Shown here piece after piece: positions 45,504 through 57,240 of a DNA stretch of 64,000 bases; the first letter of the stretch is position 1; each line of letters starts with the position of its first letter. The position numbers and the translations under genes are program-made. The stretch is from Gordius sp. MW1 (Eukaryota; Nematomorpha; Gordioida; Gordea; Gordiidae): positions 1,860,001 through 1,924,000 of the forward strand of contig OZ038531.1 in assembly GCA_964036665.1 (NCBI GenBank). Reading direction: 5' to 3'. The notes beneath the pieces were generated by a model. The model was not told the origin of the DNA, did not search any database, and saw only the letters and a list, made by a program, of their open reading frames with translations.

Positions 45504-45638
45504 TGTAATATACTCAATATGCAAATAGTTTATTATTTTTAAAATAACATCTGGTAATGATAATTTATATACTCCAGGTATATAGAACTAAACGATATTA
45601 TAAATAACGTGTATAAACACAAATTGTATAACATTACA
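45504..45638 (-). repeat. 5' LTR of Ty3 element 2
   Basis: 135 bp. Followed on the minus strand by GTGGCGCGGTCG, the probable tRNA primer site; I could not name the tRNA. Confidence 0.92.
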
Positions 45639-46440
45639 ATCAGATTTAGAGTTTTGCCAATTTCTTGTAAAGTCTCTCATCAGCGGTATTAATAAAAGGT
45701 TTATATTATAATAACGTAAATTATATCTATTTAAATAACTTTATTACAGATTTCCAAATATTTATAATGATGCTAATATAATTGCAGCGATTGTCCATCC
45801 TGCATTTAAATTGAATTGGGAATGGATAAAAGATCCAAAAAATATGGAACAAAAAGCCAGATTAATTAATTTCATAAGGAAACAAATACCCGGCGGAAAA
45901 ATAGCTACAACTAGTTCACGGGAGCCTTGTAATGATTTGGAAGATTTCTTTGGATTCCATGAAATCGATTACCATGAAAATAATATATTGGATAGATATT
46001 TTTTAGATAATGATAGCAAAATTACTATTTTTGAACAATTCCATGAATTAAAAAATATTTATATTAAATACAATACCGCGCTTCCCTCTAGTGCTCCTGT
46101 GGAGCGCCTATTTAGTATCGCAAAACAGGTCTTAGGAGAGAGGCGTGGGTGTTTGTTAGATTCTCATTTAGAACATTTATTACTTTTAAAAGCTAATAAA
46201 ATATTATAAATATTTTGATATATCATATAATATAAATAAAACGTTTTGATAAAAAAAAAATTTTTGTTTCGTGTACCTACTAAAAAAAATAAAAATCAAA
46301 GGAACGGTGATGGAGCGCCGCTCCATTAGTTGGAGCGGGAGCGCTCCTTTTGAGAAGGTAGGAGCGGGAGCGGGAATCGCTACTTTTGAGAAGGTAGGAG
46401 CGGGAGCGGGAATCGCTACTTTTAAAAAGGAGCGTTAACA

Positions 46441-47565
46441 ATTAAAACTATATATATATAATTTATAATATTTAATTCATAAAAAAGGGAATACATATTT
46501 ATTTATAATTTTAGGTACAATTGAATTTAAAATGACTCTTCATATGTTAAAAGTTTGAGATGCAATTGATTAATTTAAATTATTCACAGACCTTGTGATT
46601 TGAGGAAATTCCTAGGGGTGAAAAATGATTATTGGTGCATATATAAAATTGTTTTATGCTGATCAAGTGCTCCTAAAGAAATATTAACCCTTGTCAAAAA
46701 ATATTTAGAATGCCGCAGAATATAGAAGAATTTTTGGAAGGGGTGTTGGATGAACCCGCACTTTGGAAGCAGCAAGGAGGGTTAATTTCATTTTAACATA
46801 TTAGATATTGAATTTATATCATTTAAATTAATTTTATTCAATCCGTTTTTTTGGCTGACAATTACGCCCCCCCCCCTTATGCTGAACATTTGACAAAGTA
46901 GTGTTCATTATGTGAGTTGTATTTTAAAATCCGCTGTTCAAGGAGCTCCAGATAAAGTATGAAAAGAGTGGCTCCTTGGAAATCCGAGGGTACTGTTGCA
47001 AAATTAATGTTTTATATAAACTCATATTTGTTTATCTATATTTAGTTTTCTAAAATCAATTAAACTGTTCATATGCTATCGGCTTGAGAGACAACTATTT
47101 AACATCAATTTATTGTTATTATGAAACCATTATTATATAGCTGATTATAATCATTATATTACATATGATGAAATTTATAGTGAGGATTCATATGTTTTAA
47201 GTTTGAGATGCAATTTAAGATAAATTTATGAAATTTAATACATAATTATAAGTTATTCTAGTCCTATCCAAAATTAAGTTAACTACTAATGTTTTATAGA
47301 TTTGAGAGCCAACTATTTAATATGAAATCTTTGTTATTAAAAACTTTTTCTATATAGCTAATTATTATATATTTATTATAATATTAATGTTTTATGTTGT
47401 TGTATTAAATTAAATTTTTACATACAATTATTTTTTAATATTAATTTTATTCTTTAGATTTATTGTCTAATTTGTTAAACGATTCGAAAGGATAAAATTC
47501 GGATCGTTGGACATGATTCTTAATTTTTAATAAAACTAATCCAATGCACATTTCTCAACATTAAT
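46441..47565. other. AT-rich DNA with a diverged repeated motif
   Basis: The motif GTTTGAGATGCAATT or a variant (TTTGAGAGCCAACTATTTAA) occurs about four times between 46550 and 47320. This suggests an old tandem or dispersed repeat. No gene seen. Confidence 0.4.
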
Positions 47566-48785
47566 ATGGTAATGGACTACGCTACACTACATGTCAAAAA
47601 AAGGTAAGACATAATAATAAATTTGGTTTTAAATTTTATCTTAAGACGAAGAGGTTATCAATATCATGAAGATATGGCCATTATAGATTATATATCACAA
47701 AATAATTTATATATGTTTGTTAATGGCATTGATTGTTGGAATGCAATGGCTATTAAAAAAGTTAAATTCATTAAGATAATTTATTATTTAATTTTAGGTT
47801 ACACCACATTCAGCACATTCTATGAGGACCCATTTTTTGAGATTGATGGTGAGAAAACTTGATACTTATGATGTATCAGATGATGTTAAAGCAGAAATCA
47901 GATCTAACACAAATTCATCTTATTCAATAGAACCTGCATTAGGTAATCATAAATGAATTCATTAATAAATTTAAAAAGATGAATCAGATTCATCTGGATC
48001 TATTTTGCTTAATAGAAGCACAAGTTCACAAAGGTATAAGTGTCCCTCCTATGGCTTGAGAAATTTAAACACAAGCATAACATCTATCTCATCAATTCAA
48101 CCTAACATGGTTAATGAGTCTTCTATATTAAATAAGACCTCTACATATGTTTTGCCTAATTCATCTAAAAATACTCATAACCAAATGTTAAAAAAATTAA
48201 AGAATAAACCTGGTAGACACAAATTGATTTACATTGATGATGATTCACCTAGTCCAAATAAATCAGATGTAATGCAACATAATGGATTATCCACAAGTCA
48301 TAACGGTGATTCTCAATCTGAACAAACTATACAAAACTCTTTATGTAAAACATTGAACTCCAAAACAAATCAAATGATTTTAAACGAGTTAAAGAATCTT
48401 CACAGAAATATTACAAAAGTCCCATTATCAAGTACTCCAAAGAGGTATATTATAATTGTATATACCTAAATTTTAAGAATGTTTTCTAAAGTATCAAACT
48501 CACAAAGCATTGGTAATCAAAATTATTCATTAAATGACAAAGTTAAAATAAAATATAATGAATTAACTCCACATTTGTTATGTTTTAGGTGTTGATTACC
48601 ATTTTGTACATAATCTTCACACTCTTTTAGAGCCTCTAAATGAAGTCCCTAGTTTTTCAAGTAACACTATAACTACATTTTTGCCACCAAGTTCACTAAT
48701 ACTTGAAACACTATTTGTGTTGAATTTGTTTTATAAATTTGTTAATCATTATTACAATATCAAAAGGACATATTCAAAGATTTAA
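47566..48785 (+). CDS. Myb/SANT-like DNA-binding protein (Rap1-type Myb?), six exons
   Basis: Exons 47566-47603, 47646-47760, 47798-47942, 47979-48444, 48478-48512 and 48589-48785 (TAA). All introns are GT/AG; five are 33-76 nt, and phases agree throughout (2,0,1,2,1), giving 331 residues. Residues about 13-75 resemble a Myb fold of the Rap1/TERF2IP type: RRGYQYHEDMAIIDYISQNN, a central Trp (DCWNAM), then VTPHSAHSMRTHFLRLM. A long Ser/Asn-rich linker follows, with a KNKPGRHKLI basic patch and an acidic DDDSPSP. The tail is hydrophobic. A telomere role is only one possibility; generic Myb/SANT domains are also found in transposon accessory proteins. The upstream edge borders the hAT transposon. 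An alternative donor (GTACAT) in the last exon would link it to the exons from 49093. Confidence 0.6.
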
Positions 48786-49092
48786 TATAAATTGAATTTT
48801 TGGACTTGTTGCTTAGCCAAAAAAGCATTTAATTGCTATTATAGTATTGTAGGCCTAGTTCATATAAACATACCCTTTTGTAGTCTATCAAAATTAAGCA
48901 CTATTGAATTTTTTTGATTTTCTCCAACTTGACAAGATTTTTAAAAAAGTAAATGGTTGACATTAAACATTTATATGCAACTATTTTTAACGGAATTTAA
49001 GCTTGTCTTCTAGAACAATATAGTTAGCATTAAAATTTTTATCAAAGTCTTAAAGCAGTAAAATTTCATAAGAAATTTAAATATTGCTTTAG

Positions 49093-50156
49093 GTGCGCAA
49101 ACTTCATAAATTTTGGCCTTTAAGTGGTGTATTTTTTAATAATCAAGTGAATCCACAAGCTCCCATTCAGGACTTAAGCCCTACCTCTTCCACCCAATTT
49201 TACACACCTCCCCTAGAATTTCAAAATGGAGCTCTAGTAGATCCAGATCTCGTGACTAACGTAGACACTTCTGAAGTTGAGAATTCAAGTTGTAACACCC
49301 TTTGTGGCCCCGATATTTTTCCCGCCTTGCATAGTCCAGTGATAATGAAGTCATCTCCTCCCACCTCTATCGCTAATAGCAACTGTCCAGTGATAATGAA
49401 GTCATCTCCTCCCACCTCTATCGCTAATAGCAACTTTATAGGGACTAGGCTAGATGGTAAATATAATGTTGATCATTGGTTTCATGTGTTTTTACCTCTT
49501 CATTTAGTCTAAAATAGTGACTGTGAGCTTAATCTACCTTTTTAGGTTTGTGCAGATGTGTATTTTTTATCATTCACTCCTTTATTTTGTGTAAATTTCG
49601 TCTGAAAGTTATCCATTAAAACCCGGTATTTTTTAATGTTTCTTTAAAGTAGGCCCATTAAAGCCTACCGTCAAATTTATCATATACGCGAAAATACCAT
49701 ATTCAGGCTAGAAATTTGCATACTTAAATACCTTTTGATATTATCAAATTTAGTTTTTATTAAAGCTTAAGATGTGATTTACTTTATGGACTAATTTTAT
49801 TGAGCTAACACGGATTATTTATTTTCCAAGTATTTAATGTCAAACGATTTAAATATAGCAGGCCGTAATTATGTCACCTATACACCAACATTAGGTAACA
49901 CAAGCCTTGGAAGCGGTCAACTTGGCAATTCTAAGAAAGTTAATAAATTTTTAACTTTGCAGGTAAAATCTCTTAGTTTTCAATCGTTACTTTTATATAA
50001 AAAAAATTAAATTAGTACTTTTTTATAAATTTGTTTTTTATTGCTATTATTTATTAGCGAGTATGCGAAAGATTGAACATTACACCCAACGAAATGATTA
50101 TATGTGCGCAAACGTGGATGGCTCAAAGAGATATTGAAATGCGCCCTGTCCTCTAA
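49093..50156 (+). CDS. Three 3' exons of an unknown protein, possibly continuing the Myb-like gene
   Basis: Exons 49093-49456, 49862-49962 and 50058-50156 (TAA) have good acceptors (GCTTTAG, ATAGCAG, TTATTAG) and matching phases (1, 0). The first exon starts in phase 0 (VRKLHKFWPLSG) and needs an upstream donor; the last exon of the preceding gene has one in the right phase (..HF then GTACAT). The first exon is Pro/Ser-rich and holds a perfect tandem duplication of a 57-nt, 19-residue unit (PVIMKSSPPTSIANSNC) at about 49336-49431. The final exon has a compact helical look (RVCERLNITPNEMIICAQTW). No family recognised. Confidence 0.5.
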
Positions 50157-50520
50157 TGATTTTGGCTAAAATTTTAATCCTTGTTTTACTACCATGCCTC
50201 TGTTTTATTATTAAATTTGTAATATCTAATATAAGAAAGCATATTATGCTATTTGTTTGGATTAGTTATATAATATTTTCATGATTGATATCTTGGATTA
50301 AGGTCTGTCTGATAACTAGCTTTAAAGATGATTTGATACGAATATTTTTTTACTTCTGTTTCTGTGGTGTCCCACGTTTGCCACGCATCTTAAATAAAAA
50401 GTTTATTAAACCACGCATCAATAATTTTATATAAGCGCGGGCTTCTCCATCAACCTTTACACATAATTAATTATGTTAATTACTTTCCGAAATGTGTATG
50501 ATATACTTAGAAAGAAAGTG
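50157..50520. other. Intergenic AT-rich DNA
   Basis: Between the stop at 50156 and the TSD of the CsRn1-like element. Nothing recognised beyond possible 3' UTR. Confidence 0.4.
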
Positions 50521-50524
50521 TATC

Positions 50525-50864
50525 TGTAGAGGCTCTTTCGCACTCTACTTTCCCTTGACCCCGTCTAGGCGAATTCTATCAAGTGATTTTTATTTTAATA
50601 GCCCCTCGCTTGTACTTAACCATCACGTGATTTTTATTTTAATAGCCCCTCGCTTGTACTTAACCATCAGGTGATTTTAATTTTAATAGCCCCTCGCTTG
50701 TACTTAACCATCACGTTATTTTTTATTTTAATAGCCCCTCGCTTGTATTCAATCATCGCCTGATTATTCAAATTATAATGGGCTCGCGCAGCTAGATAAG
50801 CACAACTTTTAAAACTAACATTTATTATTCGTTTTTTCGCTAAATAATGAAAAAAACTACTTCA
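50525..50864 (+). repeat. 5' LTR of element 3
   Basis: 340 bp, with about four tandem copies of a 44-bp unit (GTGATTTTTATTTTAATAGC, then CCCTCGCTTGTACTTAACC). Confidence 0.93.
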
Positions 50865-50879
50865 TTTGGTGACCCAAAA

Positions 50880-51665
50880 ATGTCCACGCAACCATCTGAT
50901 ATGGAGGTTAAAAGCGAAAATGCCACATATTTTAAACTGCCACAGTTTAACAATATAAACCCCCGCTCATGGTTCATCCAAATAGAGGCTCTTTTCTTGG
51001 TAAGAAAGATAAAAAAGCGAAGCTACCAAAGTTGGGTACTTAATAGAAGCCTTGCCACTATCGAAATTCAAGACATCCTACAAAATATGCCCGACATTTT
51101 ACCCTATACAACCATGAAAGCAGCCATCATAGACCGCACTAGCCAATCCGATTCTGCTAGACTTCGTGCTCTTCTCACAACTGTCGAATTAGGAGATCGC
51201 ACCCCATCCCAGCTTCTGCGTTTCATGAAAAATCTTCTGGGAACGAATTCCATGGATGAACGAGTTCTTAAAGAACTTTGGTTAGAAAAACTTCCAAAAA
51301 ACATGACCGGCATTTTGGCAATTGTTTCTGACGAGCAGTCCCTCTCCAAATTGGCCGAAACTGCGGACAAAATTGTAGAGACCTACCACAACTCCACATG
51401 TCCAATTGTAAATGTAGTCACGGAAGATGAATCGACTCGGCTTAGGGAGATGATTGCAAAACTCACACAGGAGGTACAAAATTTAAAAATCTCAATCAAT
51501 AGGCCACGTGATCGTTCCAACTCGAGACGCCGCAATCCCTCTACCGTTCGCCACCCTAGCGCGCATATTCAACCAAATATACTTTGTTGGTACCATTACC
51601 GCTTTAAAGACAAGGCGCTCAAATGCGTGCAACCTTGCGCATTTAACCCCTCCTCGACAAACTAG
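50880..51665 (+). CDS. Element 3 Gag
   Basis: About 261 residues from the Met at 50880, chosen because the upstream ATG at 50847 lies inside the LTR and ahead of the primer site. A capsid-like region opens with YFKLPQFN and contains [21 protein letters not shown] basic Arg/Ser-rich stretch follows, then the atypical finger [18 protein letters not shown] (C-x2-H-x9-C-x3-C) in place of a CCHC knuckle. Pol starts in the -1 frame immediately downstream (protease near 51740), so a ribosomal frameshift is expected; the site is not obvious. Confidence 0.85.
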   Translation: MSTQPSDMEVKSENATYFKLPQFNNINPRSWFIQIEALFLVRKIKKRSYQSWVLNRSLATIEIQDILQNMPDILPYTTMKAAIIDRTSQSDSARLRALLTTVELGDRTPSQLLRFMKNLLGTNSMDERVLKELWLEKLPKNMTGILAIVSDEQSLSKLAETADKIVETYHNSTCPIVNVVTEDESTRLREMIAKLTQEVQNLKISINRPRDRSNSRRRNPSTVRHPSAHIQPNILCWYHYRFKDKALKCVQPCAFNPSSTN

Positions 51666-51679
51666 TAGACCACCCAGGG

Positions 51680-54600
51680 ATGGCGACGCCTGGACTTGGT
51701 CTAAAACTTAGTCGCCTATTTTACATATTCGACAAATCCACGGGTCAGCGATTTCTCATTGACACAGGCGCAGAAATTTCCGTTATTCCGCCTTCTCGAG
51801 ACCATTCCTTGACCCCTTCATATGTGCAACTTCAGGCCGCCAATTCTACCCCTATCAAAACATATGGCCAAAAGCTTTTCACTTTGGACCTCGGCCTACG
51901 CAAAGAATTTAGATGGATTTTTACAATAGCAGACGTTAAACAGCCAATCATCGGAGCCGATTTTCTTAATCACTACCATCTAGTAGTTGATATAAAAAAG
52001 AAGCAGCTTTTCGACACTCAAACGACATTAACATCTGCAGGCAAGGCTACATTCGCTACGTCAATCAACATACAAGTTGGGATAATTGGCACCTCCCCCA
52101 TCAAATCACTACTTCAGAAGTATGCCTCCATAGTGTCCCCTTCTGATTATAAGGCTCAAGTAACTCATAGCACTCAACACCATATCCACACCAACGGCCC
52201 CCCGGTTCGCTCAAAACCAAGGAGACTCTTCCCGGACAAGCTTAAGATTGCCCGAGACGAATTTACTCACATGCTCGAACTTGGTATAATCCGTCCCTCT
52301 AACAGTGACTGGTCCTCACCCCTGCACATGGTACCCAAGAAGGCCGCGGGAGATTGGAGACCTTGTGGCGACTATCGCATGCTCAACAGTCGTACAATTC
52401 CCGACTGTTATCCCCTTCCCCACCTCCATGATTTTGCGCTGACCCTTTGCAATAAAACGGTATTCTCAAAGATCGACTTAGTCAGGGCATACCACCAAAT
52501 TCCAATGGCCCCCGAGGATATTTCTAAAACCGCCATCACAACCCCGTTCGGTCTTTTTGAATTTCTTCGCATGCCATTTGGCCTTCGCAACGCTGCCCAG
52601 ACGTTTCAACGCTTTATGGACCAAGTTTTTAGAGAACTTGATTTTGTTTTTGTTTACCTTTACGACGTACTCATCGCGAGTTCTTCCATTGATGAACACC
52701 ACAATCATATTAGACTGGTTTTTGAAAGACTCAAGTCTTTCGGTATTAAAATCAGTCAGGATTAATGCGTATGGTGTCAAAACGAAATTAATTTTCTGGG
52801 ACACAAAATCACCCCTCAAGGTTTGTCACCCCTTCAGGACAAGGTGGAAGCAATCCTCAATTTCCCACAGCCTACTTCAATGACTCAGTTGAGACGCTTC
52901 TTAGGGATGATTAATTTTTATAGACGGTTTATTCCGATGTGTGCCGATTTACTCAAACCTCTCACCGATTTGCTCGACGGTTCAAAGAAGACAATTTCCT
53001 GCACCCCGGAAGCTTCGACTGCTTTTAACAACGCCAAACTCGCTTTAAGCAATGTCGTGCCTCTCTCCCATCTTCAAAAAGACGCTCAACTCTCAATCAC
53101 CACCGACGCCTCCAACTCAGCTGTAGGAGCCGTATTACATCAAACATCTAACGGTAATACGCTGCCTTTGGCCTTTTTTTCCCAAAAGCTAACAAAAACT
53201 CAACAACGATACAGTGCATTCGGTCGCGAATTATTAGCAATATATTTAACAATCCGCCATTACCGCCATTTTTTAGAAGGTCATGAATTCACTATTTATA
53301 CAGACCACAAGCCACTAACTTATGCTTTCAGTACACCTATCGACAAATACTCCCCGCGGGAGATTAGACAGTTCGACTATATTTCGCAATATACTACCGA
53401 TCTCCAATATATAGCTGGCAAATCAAATGTAGTCGCTGACACCCTCTCAAGGTCTGAAATTGATTCCGTTGATTTTAAAGACAGGCCCCTAGTAGAAAGG
53501 TTAGCTTTGGCTCAGATGGAAGAAAAGTCGGCATTTCAGGACCTAAAGTCCCTAAAATTAACGCAACTTCCTATACCTGGCTCTGATTTGACCGTGCAAT
53601 GCGACATGTCCACAACCTCACCTCGACCACTTGTTCCAACTTCACTCAGACGCGTAATTTTTGATAACTTCCACAACTTATCACACCCTGGCACGCGTGC
53701 AACACTTAAGCTGATTTCACGTCGATATGTTTGGCCCTCCATCAATAAGGATGTAAGGAAATGGGCCAAATCATGCGTTGCTTGCCAAAAATCGAAGATT
53801 CATCGTCACATAAAAGCCCCTTTAGGCACATTTGCTGAACCTGACGCTCGATTTAGCCACGTCGATCTCGGTCCACTACCACCGTCGAATGGATATACCC
53901 ACTTAATTACCATTATTGACTGTTTCACACGATGGCCTGTGGCCATGCCGATCCGTGACACCTCAGCCCAAACGGTTGCAAAAGCTCTGATTAAGTATTG
54001 GATAGCTGACCTCGGAGTACCATCAAGCCTCACAACAGATAGAGGTTCCCAGTTTGAGTCCCAATTATTTCGGAATCTCACGCAACTCCTTGGTGTAAAT
54101 CACATCACAACCACTGCCTATCATCCACAAGCCAACGGCATGATTGAGAGATTTCATCGACAGTTGAAAAGTTCCTTGATGGCACAAGGTGACACAAACA
54201 AATGGGATGAGCTCTTACCATTAATTTTGCTTGGCATTCGAACCACAATCAAGGAAGACTTAGGTTGCACTCCAGCCGAATTAGTTTATGGCACTACACT
54301 TAGACTTCCCGGCGAATTTTTTACGAACTCAAGAACACCTCATAACGCCTCCGAATTCATTAAATGCCTAAAACAACATTTTTACCATTTACCTTTTAAA
54401 AAAGTCAGGACACAATTGACAAATGCGAGTACAACTTCACTTCTTAAGGACTGTAAATACGTTTTTATCCGTAATGATTTCGTTCGAAAAAGTTTGGTGC
54501 CACCATATGACGGCCCGTTCAGAGTAAAGTCCAAACATGCTAAATATTTTATTATTGAAAAAAACGGAAAAGCTGACTCAGTTTCGATCGAGCGATTGAA

Positions 54601-54790
54601 ACCTGCATATTTAGATACTTCAACTCAGCCGCTTACGGCTACTGAAAATGTAAATCCACCCAAAGTTTGTCCCTCCGACGACATCGCCGGACCAGCTAAC
54701 TCCGACCCAGACCTAACAAAATCAAAAGAAAACCCATACATCACATCGAGAGGAAGGCACGTGCATTGGCGCTATAAACTACTACACTAG
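51680..54790 (+). pseudogene. Element 3 Pol, broken by one nonsense codon and a mutated catalytic box
   Basis: Protease [14 protein letters not shown] near 51750-51790. Reverse transcriptase follows with the [15 protein letters not shown] segment. The catalytic box reads YLYD (about 52658-52669) where the family has YLDD, so one metal-binding Asp is lost. A TAA at 52763-52765 stops the frame; the same frame reopens at once and runs to 54790. Downstream are RNase H (TTDASNSAVGAVLHQ, TDHKPLTY), the integrase finger (SHPGTR... CVACQ), and a core with HVDLGP, TTDRGSQFES and GMIERFH, so the integrase triad is intact. Either lesion alone should prevent autonomous movement. Confidence 0.92.
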
Positions 54791-54823
54791 CCACAACTCT
54801 CCGAGTGGAGCCCCGAGGATAGT

Positions 54824-55163
54824 TGTAGAGGCTCTTTCGCACTCTACTTTCCCTTGACCCCGTCTAGGCGAATTCTATCACGTGATTTTTATTTTAATAG
54901 CCCCTCGCTTGTACTTAACCATCACGTGATTTTTATTTTAATAGCCCCTCGCTTGTACTTAACCATCAGGTGATTTTTATTTTAATAGCCCCTCGCTTGT
55001 ACTTAACCATCACGTTATTTTTTATTTTAATAGCCCCTCGCTTGTATTCAATCATCGCCTGATTATTCAAATTATGATGGGCTCGCGCAGCTAGATAAGC
55101 ACAACTTTTAAAACTAACATTTATTATTCGTTTTTTCGCTGAATAATGAAATAAACTACTTCA
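54824..55163 (+). repeat. 3' LTR of element 3
   Basis: 340 bp, same internal tandem array, about 1.5% different from the 5' LTR. Confidence 0.93.
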
Positions 55164-55207
55164 TATCTGTATAAGATCAATGCGCGGAATTAGTCTTCTT
55201 TATCAGT

Positions 55208-56123
55208 TACTAGCTGACCCGGCAAACGTTGTTTTGCTATATACAATACATTAAGATTTCTAGAAGATACTATAAGTGATGTGCATGCTCATCGTTGTGC
55301 CTCGATCATATAATGAGCGATTAAAATAGAATTGTCCTATAGGAAATAATTCACGAACTTAATGTAGGAAGAATCAACACGCTAAACACAAAATATAAAC
55401 ACATAAAGCGAGGTACTTAACATTAAATTTTTTATTGCTTTGCTTTGCACATTTTGCCTTTATAAATATACTGTCAAATAATTAATACATGCCTAAAGAA
55501 TTATTTAATTTGTAAATTGCCACAGGTTTGTTTTTTTATTAAAGGTGCTAAAAACTTTTTTTGGCCCTACCGCAAAATCACGATTCTGGCAAATGGCCGT
55601 TTTCGGACTTCAACTAAAATCCCAACCCGCCCTGAAAATCTGTTTTATTTTTGCGCCTGAACATAATTTAGCGCGTCCAGCTTTTCACTTATTTGGGCAA
55701 ACTACAATTCTTTTATCTTTAATATAATAAAATAATTAATTGAAGAATGGATAATTATTAAAAATATGCTTCTATGATCGACCACGTGATAATAATGGCA
55801 AAAATTGCATAATTTAAATTTTATTTATTTAATTTAAATAATTTGTTAAACCTCAATAATTTTGATCGTATACTGTAACATTTTTATTATACTTTTAAAT
55901 ATCTAATTCGAGAAAACTTGAACCTTGTATGTATGACGTCATTATTGTATATGATGCTATTAATGAAACTGGCCGGGAAATGTCCGATGAAAAGCTATTT
56001 TACCTCTGGCCGCTCTGGGAATCTACGGGTAAAGTTTCGCGCAAATTGGGCCGGTAGTTTCAGAATTTAGCCCTTACATACATACATACACACATACATA
56101 CACTTTACTTTATATATATATAG
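55208..56123 (-). repeat. Composite dispersed repeat R, copy C
   Basis: Starts CTAGCTGACCCGGCAAACGT and ends with GGGCCGGTAGTTTCAGAATT, then (CATA)n and CACTTTACTTTATATATATA. It inserted or ended about 40 bp after element 3. Inverted with respect to copy A. Confidence 0.65.
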
Positions 56124-56127
56124 ATAT

Positions 56128-56290
56128 ATAAATTTGGTCCCACAGAAGTGGGGTTTGTTTTAATGAGTTTCTTCTATCTTGACGATGTAAGGGCCCTATC
56201 TTGACTAATCTCTTTTGTTTTCATAACTTTATCGCCTTGCCCTTTCCACGTGACACGAGGTCGTCCTCTTCATTAATAAACCCATATATT
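56128..56290 (-). mobile_element. RTE-like LINE 3' tail fragment
   Basis: The reverse complement contains CGTGTCACGTGGAAAGGGCA and ends GTGGGACCAAA, matching 24285-24410 of the larger LINE. Confidence 0.6.
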
Positions 56291-57232
56291 CATTCAACAG
56301 CTTATAAAATAAATTTTCAATCCATAGAACCCTCCATCATTTCTTTTTGCATTTGAAACATTAATTCTTTGACAAATGCAGCAACCTCAATACCAGACAT
56401 CGTATCCACTCGACCACCTTTCCAGACCTAACAAGTTCGAAGTAAACTGGTGGATTTGAAGGTTTCTTTAAAATTCTTTCTAGTGGTTTTCAAATCTGTC
56501 ACCGGCTTGTGTTGATGGGATAAAAACATTGAAATAAGTAGAATATTTAAAGGCTTTATGCTCTTGTCCACTAGCAAGAGGGTCGTTGTTGAATTAAAAT
56601 TAGATGAAATTAAGTCTAATCAAAATTAAGCAGGGATAAAATATTTTGGCAAATAATTCGTCATGAGCCATTTGGGCTCATTCTTTCCTCTTTGTTATCT
56701 TTGTTGGTTATTGTTAATTTTTTTAGGACAGTTTATCCTTACAATTATTGTATTCTATTCAAAATTTTATTAAATAATTTTACCTTTTTATGGTTAAATT
56801 TCACAATTTTAACTTTTATATAATTAAACCCTTAACAAAGATTGTTATAATGCGAAAACTCTGAAGGAATGCAGATTTGATAATGCCAAATTTTGGTCAG
56901 TAAAAAATTGAGGAGTCAACATTATGATTATAACCAAAAACAACAACCTGCACAAGGGGGTCCATTACTAAGTTTTAACCAATTTTTCAATTTGTGTTTA
57001 AAACTTAAGAGAGATAACAATAAATGATAAAATTTTCAGGAAACTAAAATTTATTTTCCAATCGGCAGGGGAAATGCCCACAATTTTTAAAATAGCAATT
57101 AATAAAATGTACAAAAAGTGAAGCAAAAAATATTATATACATAATTTGAATTCAACTAATATGTTAAAAACAATAAGCGTAAAGCTAATACAAGTAAATA
57201 AAAATATTTGACCTTTAATAATCATTATGTAT
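56291..57232. other. AT-rich DNA with a short gag-like start
   Basis: A 27-codon minus-strand frame at 56400-56317 (MSGIEVAAFVKELMFQMQKE) looks like the first residues of a retroelement Gag, but it stops at once and has no LTR that I can see. The rest is unassigned. Confidence 0.35.
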
Positions 57233-57240
57233 ATATTTAC

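Larger units (their letters stand above)
40875..45638 (-). mobile_element. Ty3/Gypsy retrotransposon (element 2) nested in hAT, young
   Basis: Identical 135-bp LTRs (TGTAATATAC...ACATTACA) at 40875-41009 and 45504-45638, with a 5-bp TSD ATCAG at 40870-40874 and 45639-45643. A purine tract (GTGGGAAGAAA) lies beside the 3' LTR. The primer-binding region next to the 5' LTR starts TGGCGCGGTCGATAA on the minus strand. Gag and Pol overlap in different frames. Pol is interrupted by a 578-bp insertion. Confidence 0.95.
39270..46209 (+). pseudogene. hAT transposase, six exons, broken
   Basis: Exons 39270-39464, 39576-39949, 39999-40209, 40260-40710, 40760-40874 plus 45644-45698, and 45750-46209, with short GT/AG introns. 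Exon 1 has a BED-type zinc finger (CLLC...HLK). Later exons carry hAT hallmarks: TTADCWSGF, SFLGVTAHWID, a [13 protein letters not shown] stretch, CACHSLNLVATVDA, NSTRWNSYY. The C-terminal dimerisation region includes SSAPVERLFS. Breaks are a 4-nt insertion near 40098-40102, a TAA at 40519-40521, and the Ty3 element inside exon 5. The exons on both sides of the Ty3 copy resume in the same frame once one copy of the target duplication is removed. It is not functional as it stands. Confidence 0.85.
38875..46440 (+). mobile_element. hAT transposon with BED-finger transposase, split by a Ty3 element
   Basis: Both ends carry clusters of GGAGCG and GGAGCGGGAGCGGGAATCGCT motifs: about 38876-39030 at the left and 46310-46440 at the right, where a roughly 36-bp unit is repeated in tandem. 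These are probably transposase-binding subterminal repeats. A perfect 26-bp palindrome lies at 38891-38916. Exact termini and the 8-bp TSD could not be fixed. About 4.77 kb of the span is the later Ty3 insertion and its TSD. Confidence 0.75.
50525..55163 (+). mobile_element. CsRn1-like Ty3/Gypsy retrotransposon (element 3)
   Basis: 340-bp LTRs at 50525-50864 and 54824-55163 (TGTAGAGG...CTTCA) with a 4-bp TSD TATC at 50521-50524 and 55164-55167. I count five differences between the LTRs. The primer site TGGTGACCC, two bases inside the 5' LTR, fits tRNA-Trp. That site, a 4-bp TSD and a CHCC Gag finger are features of the CsRn1 clade, known from trematodes and insects. A purine-rich tract (GTGGAGCCCCGAGGATAG) precedes the 3' LTR. 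Pol carries two inactivating changes. Confidence 0.93.

Noticed and set aside
40875..45638. Possible endogenous retrovirus with envelope
   Set aside because: No open frame between integrase and the 3' LTR is long enough for an envelope protein; it is a Ty3 retrotransposon with gag and pol only.
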